From contig CALWOE010000016.1 in the NCBI GenBank assembly GCA_944383035.1, positions 1-32,167 of the forward strand: 32,167 bases of DNA. Direction: 5' to 3'. Position numbers and translations under genes: made by a program. The DNA is from an uncultured Clostridia bacterium (GTDB lineage: Bacteria; Bacillota; Clostridia; TANB77; CAG-465). The notes beneath the pieces are model-generated. The model did not search any database, had not been told where the DNA came from, and saw only the letters and a program-made list of their open reading frames with translations. Below are positions 24,059-32,167 of the stretch, in pieces. How positions within the stretch are numbered: position 1 is the stretch's first letter; the number at the start of each line of letters is the position of its first letter.

Positions 24059-26896
24059 ATGAATGATAAATTGATTATTAATGGAGCAAAAGAAAATAAT
24101 TTAAAAAATGTAAGTATAGAAATCCCAAAAAATAAATTAGTAGTTTTTACTGGCCTTTCTGGAAGTGGTAAAAGTTCGCTAGCTTTTGATACTATATATG
24201 CAGAAGGACAGAGAAGATATGTAGAATCTTTATCAGCATATGCAAGACAATTTTTAGGTATAATGGAAAAACCTGAAGTAGAATCTATAGATGGGTTATC
24301 ACCAGCGATATCTATAGATCAAAAAACTACATCAAAAAATCCTCGTTCTACAGTAGGAACTATAACTGAAATTTATGATTATTTAAGACTGTTATATGCA
24401 AGAGTTGGAATACCACATTGCTCAATTTGTGGAAAAAGAATAAAAAAACAAACAGTTGATGAAATTGTAGATCAAATAATGGAATATGGTGAAGGTACAA
24501 AGATTCTTGTGATGGCACCAGTTATTCGTGGTAAAAAAGGGGAACATGTAAAATTATTTGAAAGAATTTTAAAAGATGGTTTTATACGTGCAAGAGTAGA
24601 TGGTGAAGTTTTAGATTTATCTGATGGAATTCCAAGTTTAGATAAACAAAAAAAGCATAACATAGAAATAATAGTGGATAGATTGGTAATTAAAGAAGAT
24701 ATACAAACAAGACTTACAGATTCTGTTGAGCTTGCATCAACTAATGCAAATAATCTTGTACTTGTAAGTGTAATAGGTGGAGAAGAACATTTATATAGCC
24801 AAAATTATGCATGTCCAGATTGTGGTGTGAGTTTAGAAGAATTAACTCCAAGAATGTTTTCATTTAATAGTCCGTTTGGTGCTTGCCCTGATTGTACTGG
24901 TCTTGGGGAACTTTTAAAGATAGATATTGATAAAATAATGCCAAATAAAGAAAAAAGATTGTGTGATTATGGTGCAATACAAGGTTGGACTGGTGCAGGT
25001 AGTATAGTTGATTCAATAAGTAATATGTATATTGATGGACTTTGTAAACACTATAATGTCCCAAAAGAAACTAAATTAAAAGATTTACCAAAAGATTTTA
25101 TGGATGTGTTACTATATGGTAGTAAAGATGAAAAAATAAAGTTTAAGCATGTCTCAAAAACTTTTGAAAGAGAATATGAAACAGAATTTGAAGGAGTCAT
25201 AAATACACTACAAAGAAGATTTTCTGAGACAAAATCAATGGGAATGAAACAATACTATGAATCTTTGATGTCAACTAGTCCATGTCATACATGTAATGGT
25301 GCTAGACTTAAAAGAGAAAGTTTAGCTGTAACTGTTGGTGGATTAAATATTCATGAGTTATGTGAGAGAAATGTAAGTAGTGTAAAAGAATTTATCCAAA
25401 GAGTATATGATACAAAATTATCTCAAAAAAATAAAATGATAGCAGAACAAATAGTAAAAGAATTAAATAGTAGATTACAATTTTTAATTGATGTTGGTTT
25501 ATCATATCTTACACTATCTAGAGCATCTGGAACATTGTCTGGTGGTGAATCACAACGTATTCGTCTTGCTACTCAGATTGGTTCAGGTCTTACAGGGGTA
25601 TTGTATATATTAGATGAACCAAGTATCGGATTGCATCAAAAAGATAATGAAAAATTACTTAATTCTTTAAAGAAGATGAGGGATTTAGGTAATACATTAA
25701 TTGTTGTTGAACATGATGAAGATACAATGATGGCTGCAGATCATATTGTAGATATTGGACCAGGTGCTGGAGTTCACGGAGGAAATATAGTATTCTCCGG
25801 TAAGCCACAAGATATTCTAAATTGTGAAGAATCAATAACTGGTAAATATTTAAGTGGAAAATTAAAAATTGAAGTCCCAGAGAAAAGAAGAAAATCAGAT
25901 AAGGGTTATATAGAAATAAAAGGTGCAAAAGAACATAATTTAAAAAATATAAATGTAAAAATACCAATTGGTTTATTTACTTGTGTAACAGGAGTATCTG
26001 GCTCAGGAAAATCAACACTTGTAAATGAAGTGCTATACAAAGCTGCTGCAAATAAAATAAATCGTGCAAATCATAAAGTAGGAGCTCATAAAAAAATATT
26101 AGGTCTTGAAAATATAGATAAGATTATAAATATAGATCAATCACCAATTGGCAGAACACCTAGATCAAATCCTGCAACTTATACTGGAATGTTTGATCCT
26201 ATAAGAGATTTATTTGCATCAACAAATGAAGCAAAACTACGTGGATATCAAAAAGGAAGATTTTCATTTAATATTCCAGGAGGAAGATGTGAAGCTTGTT
26301 CAGGTGATGGTATAATAAAAATAGAAATGCATTTTTTACCAGATGTATATGTACCATGTGAAGTTTGTAAAGGTAAAAGATATAGTAGAGAGACATTAGA
26401 AGTAAAATATAAAGGAAAAAGTATAAGCGATGTTTTAGATATGACAGTTGAAGAAGCTTTAGATTTCTTTAAAAATGTCACTACTATAAAAAATAAATTA
26501 CAAACATTAATGGATGTTGGACTTGGATATATAAAACTTGGTCAACCATCAACAACTTTATCTGGTGGTGAAGCACAACGTATAAAACTTGCAACTGAAC
26601 TTTCAAAACGTTCTACTGGTCAAACTTTATACATATTAGATGAACCAACAACTGGACTTCATATTGCAGATGTTCATAAATTAATAGATATATTACAAAG
26701 ATTAACAGATCAAAACAATACTTTAGTTGTAATAGAACATAATTTAGATGTGATAAAATCTGCAGATAATATTATAGATTTAGGTCCAGAAGGTGGCGAT
26801 AATGGTGGAACTGTTGTTGCAACTGGTACACCAGAAAAAATAGCTAAATGTAACGAAAGTTATACTGGTGAATTTTTAAGAAAAATATTAAAATAG
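24059..26896 (+). CDS. uvrA: Excinuclease ABC subunit A
   Basis: DNA damage-recognition ATPase of nucleotide-excision repair, 945 residues (normal length). It contains two ABC ATPase modules. The first Walker A is [10 protein letters not shown] (about 32-41), with signature LSGGESQRI and Walker [13 protein letters not shown]. The second has [19 protein letters not shown] and [12 protein letters not shown]. Zinc-binding cysteines include CSICGKR, the CPDC pairs, and the insertion CEACSGDG...CEVCKGKRY. The ATG at 24059 is chosen because AAGGAG lies eight bases upstream; an in-frame ATG seven codons earlier has no ribosome-binding site. It stands alone rather than behind uvrB and is driven by a consensus promoter with a LexA-like box. 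Confidence 0.97.
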   Translation: MNDKLIINGAKENNLKNVSIEIPKNKLVVFTGLSGSGKSSLAFDTIYAEGQRRYVESLSAYARQFLGIMEKPEVESIDGLSPAISIDQKTTSKNPRSTVGTITEIYDYLRLLYARVGIPHCSICGKRIKKQTVDEIVDQIMEYGEGTKILVMAPVIRGKKGEHVKLFERILKDGFIRARVDGEVLDLSDGIPSLDKQKKHNIEIIVDRLVIKEDIQTRLTDSVELASTNANNLVLVSVIGGEEHLYSQNYACPDCGVSLEELTPRMFSFNSPFGACPDCTGLGELLKIDIDKIMPNKEKRLCDYGAIQGWTGAGSIVDSISNMYIDGLCKHYNVPKETKLKDLPKDFMDVLLYGSKDEKIKFKHVSKTFEREYETEFEGVINTLQRRFSETKSMGMKQYYESLMSTSPCHTCNGARLKRESLAVTVGGLNIHELCERNVSSVKEFIQRVYDTKLSQKNKMIAEQIVKELNSRLQFLIDVGLSYLTLSRASGTLSGGESQRIRLATQIGSGLTGVLYILDEPSIGLHQKDNEKLLNSLKKMRDLGNTLIVVEHDEDTMMAADHIVDIGPGAGVHGGNIVFSGKPQDILNCEESITGKYLSGKLKIEVPEKRRKSDKGYIEIKGAKEHNLKNINVKIPIGLFTCVTGVSGSGKSTLVNEVLYKAAANKINRANHKVGAHKKILGLENIDKIINIDQSPIGRTPRSNPATYTGMFDPIRDLFASTNEAKLRGYQKGRFSFNIPGGRCEACSGDGIIKIEMHFLPDVYVPCEVCKGKRYSRETLEVKYKGKSISDVLDMTVEEALDFFKNVTTIKNKLQTLMDVGLGYIKLGQPSTTLSGGEAQRIKLATELSKRSTGQTLYILDEPTTGLHIADVHKLIDILQRLTDQNNTLVVIEHNLDVIKSADNIIDLGPEGGDNGGTVVATGTPEKIAKCNESYTGEFLRKILK

Positions 26897-26909
26897 AAGG
26901 ATATTTTTA

Positions 26910-26963
26910 TGAAGTGAATACCAAAAGTTAGACAAAATTGTTTGACAAGATGGGTTCACTTCA
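26910..26963. repeat. 54-base palindromic element resembling paired insertion-sequence ends
   Basis: TGAAGTGAA at the left end and TTCACTTCA at the right end are perfect inverted repeats, and the next 16 bases inward also share several positions (16 of the first 25 match). The left end continues CAAAAGTTAGACA, resembling terminal repeats of IS3-type elements. TTTTTA flanks both sides (26904-26909 and 26964-26969), as a target duplication would, though T runs are common here. The stem plus T run may also serve as the uvrA terminator. Confidence 0.5.
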
Positions 26964-26988
26964 TTTTTATAAGTTTTTTTAATAGATA

Positions 26989-27017
26989 TTGAAAAAATAC
27001 TAGTAAAATAGTATAAT
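26989..27017 (+). promoter_or_regulatory. Promoter of the HD-domain gene
   Basis: TTGAAA (26989-26994) and TATAAT (27012-27017) are separated by 17 bases, and AGGAGGT precedes the start codon. Confidence 0.7.
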
Positions 27018-27041
27018 AAAAATTGTGATTAGGAGGTAGAA

Positions 27042-27710
27042 ATGAACGATATAAAAGGCATATATAATAATATTTTAAATGATAAGAAAATAATAGATTT
27101 ATATGATAAGATTGAAAAATTTGAAAATAATAGTGACAATGGATATGCGTATCATAATTTTACCCATATTAAAAATGTAACAAATTTAGTAGAAAATATA
27201 TTAAATAAACTAGATTTTGACGAAGAATTTATATATAAAGCAAAAATTGCATGTTTATTACATGATATAGGTTCAACAGAAGGAAAAAAAGATCATGCAA
27301 TTAAAAGTTATAATTTTGCTAAAAAATATTTTGAAGAAAATAATATTAATTTTAAAGATATTGATATGGTTTTAGAAGCAATAAAAATACATAGTAATGG
27401 ATTTGAAACAGATAATATTATTGCACTTGTATTAATTTTAGCAGATAAATTAGATGTTAAGAAAACAAGAATATCTGAAGTAGGAAAAAGAATAATTGGT
27501 AATAGACAATATTCTCATATTGAAGATATAAAAATAGATATAAATGATAATATATTAAAAATAAAATTTATAACAGATGGAAATATTGATGAAAAAGAAC
27601 TAAAAGATTATTACTTTACAAAGAAAATTATGAAAGCTATAAATTCTTTTAGTGATAAATTAAAATTACAAAATATTGTCTATTTAGATGATAAAATATT
27701 TGAAATTTAA
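27042..27710 (+). CDS. HD-domain phosphohydrolase
   Basis: A 222-residue cytosolic protein with the HD metal-dependent phosphohydrolase signature: His42 (NFTHIKNV), His74-Asp75 (LLHDIGST), His85, His117 (KIHS) and Asp135 (ILADKLD). HD proteins cleave phosphomonoester or phosphodiester bonds, often in nucleotides. The substrate cannot be told from sequence. It is not an obvious YqeK-, Rel- or dGTPase-type enzyme. AGGAGGT lies before the ATG. It has its own promoter and terminator, so it is separate from the genes that follow, although it lies beside other nucleotide-acting enzymes. Confidence 0.8.
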   Translation: MNDIKGIYNNILNDKKIIDLYDKIEKFENNSDNGYAYHNFTHIKNVTNLVENILNKLDFDEEFIYKAKIACLLHDIGSTEGKKDHAIKSYNFAKKYFEENNINFKDIDMVLEAIKIHSNGFETDNIIALVLILADKLDVKKTRISEVGKRIIGNRQYSHIEDIKIDINDNILKIKFITDGNIDEKELKDYYFTKKIMKAINSFSDKLKLQNIVYLDDKIFEI

Positions 27711-27740
27711 AAATAGCCTTTAAAATAAAGGTTATTTTTT
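27711..27740 (+). terminator. Rho-independent terminator of the HD-domain gene
   Basis: AAATAGCCTT pairs with AAGGTTATTT (one G-T pair), followed by T residues. Confidence 0.8.
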
Positions 27741-27785
27741 GTTGTTTTTTAGGGGAAAGTTATGTATAAAAATGTAAATAATTTC

Positions 27786-27814
27786 TTTATTTAACTGTAT
27801 ATTTATGGTATAAT
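27786..27814 (+). promoter_or_regulatory. Extended -10 promoter of the right-end cluster
   Basis: TGGTATAAT (27806-27814) is an extended -10, with a weak -35 TTTATT at 27786-27791. It may drive the run of genes from 27846 to 30746, as no clear terminator is seen within that run. Confidence 0.55.
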
Positions 27815-27845
27815 TAAATAAATTTCATTGAAAGAAGATGATTAT

Positions 27846-28301
27846 ATGGAAAACAATAGTAGAAAATCAGATAATAAAGTTGATAAATTAATAAAAAATT
27901 TTTCTTTAGCTATTATTTTTATTTTAGTAATAAGCCTTATAATTTCGCTAATAAATATAAATAATTTAAAAAATTCACAACAATCATTTAATAGTCTTAT
28001 TGGTGGAATAAGTTTAATGGTTGTACCATATATGGCTATATCGATTGTTACTCAAGTTATTATTTTTGTATTAACTTTTTTTAAAAAGAAGATTAAATTA
28101 TTCTTTTTCATTATTAGTCTTGTAATAGAAATTATTTTTTTGATATTTACAAACTTTTGTGTAATACCATATATGTTTTTTAATTTCCTTGTGATAAATA
28201 TATTTTTAGCATATTTTGTTGTTATATTATTTGAAGTAGTAAATATTATTTTAATTTGTTTAATGATAAAAAGAATTATTAATTGTAAAAGTAATGTCTA
28301 A
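27846..28301 (+). CDS. Four-helix membrane protein, unknown
   Basis: A 151-residue protein with a charged N-terminal tail and four predicted membrane helices (about 18-40, 52-80, 85-108 and 115-143), and a short basic C-terminus. I do not recognise the family. The ATG at 27846 follows a weak AGAAG; a TTG six codons earlier lacks any upstream site. The glycosylase-like gene starts 24 bases after its stop, with no terminator between, so it may be the first gene of the accessory operon. Confidence 0.65.
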   Translation: MENNSRKSDNKVDKLIKNFSLAIIFILVISLIISLININNLKNSQQSFNSLIGGISLMVVPYMAISIVTQVIIFVLTFFKKKIKLFFFIISLVIEIIFLIFTNFCVIPYMFFNFLVINIFLAYFVVILFEVVNIILICLMIKRIINCKSNV

Positions 28302-28325
28302 ATTTTAAATTTTGAGGTGTATAAA

Positions 28326-28991
28326 TTGAATTTACAGGGTTTACAAATAGAATATGATAAATTACAAATAAAATATGGTGCTAAAGAATTGGATTCTATA
28401 TATAACGGTGGATTAAGTAATAATCCTGATATATGTTTTGTCTTTATGAATCCTACCGGAAGAAATATTGCAAGTAGTAAAACATGGAAAGGTAGAAAGT
28501 CACCATGGATAGGTACAAAAAATATATGGAAGTTATTTAATAAAGTTAATTTATTAAGTGATGATGTGTATGAAAAAATATTAGAAAAAAAGACTAAAGA
28601 TTGGGACTATGAATTTAGTGATTATGTTTATGATGAAATAGAAAAAAATAAAATATTTATAACTAATTTAGAAAAATGTACGCAAAAAGATGCAAGACCA
28701 CTTTCAAATGAGGTATTAAAAAAATATCTTGATTTATTGTTTAAAGAAATAGATATAATAAGACCAAAAATAATAATAACTTTTGGTAATCAAGTTAGTT
28801 CTATAATTTTAAATAAAAAAATATCAGTATCTGAAAATAGAAAAATTTATCATAATTTAGAAATAAATAAAAAGTTATATAAAGTGTATCCAGTTTATTA
28901 TCCGGTTGGAAATGGTATATTTAATATTGATAAATCAATAGAAGATATTAATTGGATAATTGAAAATGAAATAAAGGGAGTGAAAATATGA
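28326..28991 (+). CDS. Uracil-DNA glycosylase superfamily-like protein
   Basis: A 221-residue protein with the layout of family 4/5-type uracil-DNA glycosylases: FMNPTGRN (40-47) in place of the GEAPG loop, FITNLEKC (111-118) as in TNLVKCRPP, ITFGNQVS (151-158), and YPVYYPVGNG (188-197) at the HP(S/A) position. The usual His of that last motif is Tyr. There are too few cysteines in the right places for the typical Fe-S cluster, so activity on uracil is uncertain. The start is set as TTG at 28326, six bases after AGGTG; GTG at 28317 overlaps that site and is less likely. Its stop overlaps the next start (ATGA), implying coupled translation with the HAM1-like enzyme. Confidence 0.7.
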   Translation: MNLQGLQIEYDKLQIKYGAKELDSIYNGGLSNNPDICFVFMNPTGRNIASSKTWKGRKSPWIGTKNIWKLFNKVNLLSDDVYEKILEKKTKDWDYEFSDYVYDEIEKNKIFITNLEKCTQKDARPLSNEVLKKYLDLLFKEIDIIRPKIIITFGNQVSSIILNKKISVSENRKIYHNLEINKKLYKVYPVYYPVGNGIFNIDKSIEDINWIIENEIKGVKI

Positions 28992-29587
28992 AAAGAGTAT
29001 TGTTTGCAACTGGAAATGAAAGTAAAGCAAAAAGATTTAAAAAAGGATTATTAGATAATAATATTGAAATAATTACAGTAAATGATATACAAGAAGAAGT
29101 AAATATTGAGGAAAATGGAAAAAGTGCAATAGAAAATGCGCTTATAAAAGCAAGAGCTTATTCTAATGTTTGTAATTTTCCAGTATTTGCAATGGATGAT
29201 AATTTATATATTGAAGGAATTCCAGAAGATAAACAACCTGGTACATATGTAAGAAGAGTAAATGGAAAAAGACTTAGTGATGATGAGATGATTGATTATT
29301 ATTCAAATTTAGCAAATATTTATGGAAAAGATGGAAAACTTACATGTAGATGGGTGTATGGTATTGCAGTAATAAGTGATAATAAAGAGGCAACATATAC
29401 ATGGAGTATGGAAGATTTTTATATTGTAAATAAACCATCAGAAAAAATTCATCCTGGTTATCCATTGGATTCTATATCTATTAATAAGAAATTAAATAAA
29501 TATTTTACTGATATAACTGAAGAAGATATAAAAGATAATACAGAAGATGAAAATGATGTTATAGATTTTCTTTGTAAGAATTTATAA
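28988..29587 (+). CDS. HAM1/RdgB-like non-canonical purine NTP pyrophosphatase
   Basis: A 199-residue ITPase-family protein that would hydrolyse ITP, dITP or XTP (or related nucleotides) to the monophosphate. FATGNESKAKR (6-16) matches the phosphate-binding T-x-N-x-x-K motif, EENGKSAIENALIKA (41-55) matches the second, and AMDDN (68-72) holds the acidic pair. It departs from canonical RdgB after this point: the SGL of DDSGL is replaced by NLYIEGIP and the C-terminus is unusual. It may therefore have a different nucleotide specificity. It is translationally coupled to the glycosylase-like gene. Confidence 0.75.
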   Translation: MKRVLFATGNESKAKRFKKGLLDNNIEIITVNDIQEEVNIEENGKSAIENALIKARAYSNVCNFPVFAMDDNLYIEGIPEDKQPGTYVRRVNGKRLSDDEMIDYYSNLANIYGKDGKLTCRWVYGIAVISDNKEATYTWSMEDFYIVNKPSEKIHPGYPLDSISINKKLNKYFTDITEEDIKDNTEDENDVIDFLCKNL

Positions 29588-29620
29588 AGATTAAATAATA
29601 ATAATTAAGGAGTTGATGTT

Positions 29621-30256
29621 ATGAATTATGGACCAAACAAAAACGAAAAGTTTCCTAATAAAAATGTGCCTAGTGTTTGTTTTATAAAAAATGTGATTAC
29701 AAGACCAAATATCCAAGTTGGAGATTATACATATTATGATGATAAAAATGGTGCAGACAAATTTGAAGAACATGTAACACATCATTATGAATTTTTAGGT
29801 GATAAGCTTATAATAGGAAAATTTTGTCAGATAGCTTCTGGAATAACAATTATAATGAATGGAGCTAATCATAGAATGAATAGTGTAACAACTTATCCAT
29901 TTAATATAATGGGGAATGGTTGGGAAAAAGTAACACCAAGTTTAGATGAATTACCATTTAAAGGTGATACTGTTATTGGTAATGATGTATGGATCGGACA
30001 AAATGTAACTATTTTACCAGGAGTTCATATTGGTGATGGGGCAATAATTGGAGCAAATTCTATTGTTACAAAAGATATACCAGCTTATCATATAGCAGGT
30101 GGAAATCCAAGTAAAATAATAAGAAAAAGATTTGATGATGAATTAATAAATTATTTAGAACAAATAAAATGGTGGGATTGGGAAGAAAAGAAAATATTTG
30201 ATAATTTAGAAATATTATGTAGTAATGATTTAGAAAAGATAAAAACAATAAAGTGA
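29621..30256 (+). CDS. Vat-like xenobiotic O-acetyltransferase
   Basis: A 211-residue left-handed beta-helix acetyltransferase. It shares the Vat (streptogramin A acetyltransferase) pattern along its full length: [37 protein letters not shown] (81-86) with the catalytic-type His84, YPFN...[19 protein letters not shown], then [15 protein letters not shown] and [11 protein letters not shown] with a final WWDW. It would transfer acetyl from acetyl-CoA to a hydroxyl of a small molecule. Whether that is a streptogramin cannot be decided from sequence. The ribosome-binding site AAGGAG is followed by an ATG after eight bases or so. It lies 33 bases after the HAM1-like gene. Confidence 0.85.
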   Translation: MNYGPNKNEKFPNKNVPSVCFIKNVITRPNIQVGDYTYYDDKNGADKFEEHVTHHYEFLGDKLIIGKFCQIASGITIIMNGANHRMNSVTTYPFNIMGNGWEKVTPSLDELPFKGDTVIGNDVWIGQNVTILPGVHIGDGAIIGANSIVTKDIPAYHIAGGNPSKIIRKRFDDELINYLEQIKWWDWEEKKIFDNLEILCSNDLEKIKTIK

Positions 30257-30311
30257 TAATATAAATTATAAGATTAAAAATATTAAATAAAAAATTTAAA
30301 GGGGATTATAA

Positions 30312-30746
30312 ATGGAAAAATATGAATTTTATATAGCTGGAAGAGCAAGAAATAAGGATTATATATTAAAAATATGTGATTTATTTGATAAATATAATAT
30401 AAAATATTATTGTTTCTTAAAAAATGAGGATAGTTGGGGATTTGGTAATAAAAATCAAACTGCTGAAGAAAAGCAAAAAGAATTTGAATCATTGGACTTA
30501 AAAAGTGAAGTTGTTTTGAAACTCTTCAATTCAGATTTAGAAGGAGTAAGAAATTCTAAAAATTTATTATTAGTTCTACCAGCAGGAAAAGCAGCACATA
30601 TTGAATCTGGAATTGCATATGGTTTAGGAAAAAAATGCTATGCTGTTGGTGAATATGACGCAACAGATACTTTATATAATATTTTTGAAGAAATATTTGT
30701 AAATAAGAATGAATTAGAAGAATTTCTAAAGAAATATAGTATGTAA
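30312..30746 (+). CDS. Nucleoside 2-deoxyribosyltransferase-like protein
   Basis: A 144-residue protein with an NDT-like Rossmann-type fold: YIAGRARNKD (7-16) at the N-terminal loop, LLLVLPAGKAAHIESGIA (85-102) with Glu98 as the catalytic-type residue, and KKCYAVGEYD (107-116) as the next strand. Members cleave or swap the base of (deoxy)nucleosides or hydrolyse nucleoside monophosphates. The length fits the small subgroup. The ribosome-binding site is AAAGGGGA, nine bases or so before the ATG. It is the last intact gene before the rhuM fragment. Confidence 0.7.
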   Translation: MEKYEFYIAGRARNKDYILKICDLFDKYNIKYYCFLKNEDSWGFGNKNQTAEEKQKEFESLDLKSEVVLKLFNSDLEGVRNSKNLLLVLPAGKAAHIESGIAYGLGKKCYAVGEYDATDTLYNIFEEIFVNKNELEEFLKKYSM

Positions 30747-30759
30747 TTTTAGAGAATTA

Positions 30760-30958
30760 TTGCAAAGAATTAGTAATAACATTCGTTCTAGTGAAAGATA
30801 TATTAAAAGACGTGGGAAAAAAATCACACGAAATAGCTTGCGATAAAGCATTAACATAATTTGAAAAGTATAGAGTAAAACAGTATAAATTATATAAATC
30901 AGATTTTGATTTATTAGTAGAAGAAGTAGAGAAGCAGAATAGTAAAAATAATATGTAA
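30760..30958 (+). pseudogene. Decayed 3' fragment of a rhuM gene
   Basis: Bases 30790-30948 align closely with the 3' part of the intact rhuM copy in the window (about 32020-32167). Shared stretches encode SHEIACDKALT, FEKYRVKQ and KLYKSDFDLL. The fragment has an in-frame TAA at 30857 and lacks everything upstream of the last 65 or so codons. Its end (TAA at 30956) probably mirrors the C-terminus of the intact gene, which lies outside the window. Bases 30760-30790 look weakly related too. Confidence 0.9.
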
Positions 30959-31161
30959 TAATATAAATAAAAATTATTACAAAGCGAAAAAGAAAAGCAA
31001 GGGAAGTGATAAAAAATGAATAATGATAATCGACAGAATTCGACAAACATAAATTGGGCGAGATGAATTTATGGAAAAATAAGAAAAAATGTTTCAAAAT
31101 TAACATTTTATGAATATAGATTATTACATATTTTAATTTAAAATGGTAAAGGAGGTAAAGA
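30959..31161 (+). other. Non-coding stretch between the rhuM remnant and rhuM
   Basis: With the remnant this makes 415 bases without an intact gene. It holds AT-rich DNA and two head-to-tail Spo0A-box-like heptamers on the minus strand, ATCGACA (31029-31035) and TTCGACA (31039-31045), ten bases apart. A strong ribosome-binding site AAGGAGGT (31149-31156) lies before rhuM. A 16-codon frame starting at 31017 has no supporting signal. No promoter is clear. Confidence 0.5.
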
Positions 31162-32167
31162 ATGGCAAAGGATTTGATAATTAGAAGCAGTAGTGCTGAA
31201 TTTTTAATTTTTGAAAGACAAACTCATGATAAGGGAATACAAGTTAAATTTGAAAATGGTGATTTATGGTTGACTCAAAAAGCAATGTCAGAACTATATA
31301 ACTGTTCACCTGATAATATAGGTTTACATTTAAAAAATATTTATAACGATTTAGAACTTGACCAAAATTCAACTACCGAGGATTTCTCGGTAGTTCAAAA
31401 AGAAGGTATAAGAGAAGTTACTAGAAAATTAAAGTACTACAATTTAGATGCAGTTATCTCCGTTGGCTATCGAGTTAATTCAGATAGAGCAATTCAATTT
31501 AGAAGATGGGCCACAAATATATTAAAAGAATTTTCTAAAAAGGGATATATTATAGATAAAAAGAGAATGGCTAATGGAGCTTTTTTTGATGAGGATTATT
31601 ATGAATCATTACTTGCAGAAATTAGAGAAATAAGATTGTCAGAAAGAAGATTTTATCAAAAGATAACAGATATTTATGCTACAAGTGTAGATTATGACAG
31701 AAAGTCCCCAACTACAATTAAATTTTTTAAGAAAGTACAAAATAAAATGCATTATGCAGTATCTCATCAAACAGCAGCAGAAATAATTTATAATAGAGCT
31801 GATTCAGAAAAAGAGCATATGGGGCTTACATCATGGAAGAATTCTCCAGATGGAAAAATACTTGAAACAGATGTTATAATTGCTAAAAACTATTTAACTA
31901 AAGAAGAGTTAGAACAATTGGAATTGATAGTGACTGCTTTTTTAGATTTGGCAGAAGCAAGAGCAAGAAGACATATACCAATGACTATGGAAGATTGGGC
32001 AACTAGAATTGATAAATTTTTATTATCAGATGATAGAAATATATTAAAAGATGCTGGTAAAATATCACATGAAATAGCTTGTGATAAAGCACTAACAGAG
32101 TTTGAAAAATATAGAGTAAAACAAGATAAATTATATAAATCAGATTTTGATTTATTGTTAGAAGAAG
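31162..32167 (+). CDS. rhuM: RhuM-family protein, 3' end outside the window
   Basis: 335 codons are visible without a stop. The hallmark is LKYYNLDAVISVGYRVNS...IQFRRWAT (about 92-117), preceded by DLWLTQKAMSELYNCSPDNIGLHLKNIY, a winged-helix-like segment that suggests DNA binding. Later sections include YATSVDYDRKSPTTIKFF, HQTAAEIIYNRAD and AEARARRHIPMTM. RhuM was named from a Salmonella pathogenicity island; its molecular role is not established, and the family is common in genomic islands and near restriction or toxin genes. AAGGAGGT lies five bases before the ATG. The remnant upstream predicts a stop about 15 codons beyond the window edge. Confidence 0.88.
   Translation, partial: MAKDLIIRSSSAEFLIFERQTHDKGIQVKFENGDLWLTQKAMSELYNCSPDNIGLHLKNIYNDLELDQNSTTEDFSVVQKEGIREVTRKLKYYNLDAVISVGYRVNSDRAIQFRRWATNILKEFSKKGYIIDKKRMANGAFFDEDYYESLLAEIREIRLSERRFYQKITDIYATSVDYDRKSPTTIKFFKKVQNKMHYAVSHQTAAEIIYNRADSEKEHMGLTSWKNSPDGKILETDVIIAKNYLTKEELEQLELIVTAFLDLAEARARRHIPMTMEDWATRIDKFLLSDDRNILKDAGKISHEIACDKALTEFEKYRVKQDKLYKSDFDLLLEE
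31371..31395 (+). repeat. Perfect inverted repeat within rhuM
   Basis: AACTACCGAG (31371-31380) and CTCGGTAGTT (31386-31395) form a ten-base stem with a GATTT loop inside the coding sequence. It is richer in GC than its surroundings. It could be a protein-binding site, an mRNA hairpin or a recombination hot spot. Confidence 0.75.

Noticed and set aside
26925..26943. Third LexA-like box (CAAAATTGTTTG) after uvrA
   Set aside because: The half-sites are separated by two bases rather than four and it lies in the palindromic element, not in a promoter.
31017..31067. 16-codon frame before rhuM
   Set aside because: No ribosome-binding site, no homology visible, and it lies in apparently decayed DNA.

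Overview
The window is strongly AT-rich chromosomal DNA from a low-GC Gram-positive bacterium, most likely a spore-forming member of the Clostridia. The evidence is purine-rich Shine-Dalgarno sites before nearly every gene, sigma-A promoters close to consensus, a YlbJ-type sporulation membrane protein, a BclB-type exosporium collagen-like protein, a PASTA-domain kinase with its PP2C phosphatase, and a perfect Spo0A-box heptamer.

Layout. Bases 1-74 are the 3' end (domains V and VI) of a group II intron whose body lies outside the window. Then come gpsA-trmR (173-1779) and a two-gene unit at 1919-3276: a small RelA/SpoT-domain protein overlapping a Panacea (DUF4065) protein, which looks like a toxSAS/Panacea toxin-antitoxin pair. 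A TM2 and DUF2752 membrane-protein pair follows (3385-4250). Bases 4312-8928 are on the minus strand: a large unknown protein, glmU and rmuC. An unknown protein behind a possible Spo0A box (9255-10088), a small Asn/Met/Tyr-rich protein and ylbJ follow. Bases 11699-17997 are plus-strand housekeeping genes: an RlmI-like methyltransferase, a pilin-like protein, rlmN, a Na+/Ca2+ exchanger, prpC and prkC. Next is a surface pair (18174-23132): a membrane-anchored protein with weak SLH similarity and a 1188-residue secreted protein. A bclB-like gene diverges from uvrA (24059-26896).

The right end (27042-32167) looks accessory. It holds an HD-domain hydrolase, a four-helix membrane protein and a compact run of genes for a uracil-DNA-glycosylase-like protein, a HAM1/RdgB-like NTPase, a Vat-like acetyltransferase and a nucleoside-deoxyribosyltransferase-like protein. 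A decayed rhuM 3' fragment and an intact rhuM gene that runs off the window finish it.

Three points stand out. (1) The toxSAS-Panacea pair has an unassigned N-terminal domain of about 93 residues on the antitoxin. (2) The rmuC and uvrA promoters carry the same LexA-like palindrome, CAAAC-N4-GTTTG, at the same offset inside TTGACA-N17-TATAAT, which suggests a shared SOS regulon and gives a candidate SOS box for this lineage. (3) The accessory nucleotide-enzyme cluster sits beside a duplicated, partly decayed rhuM. All functions are read from sequence motifs; no searches were run.
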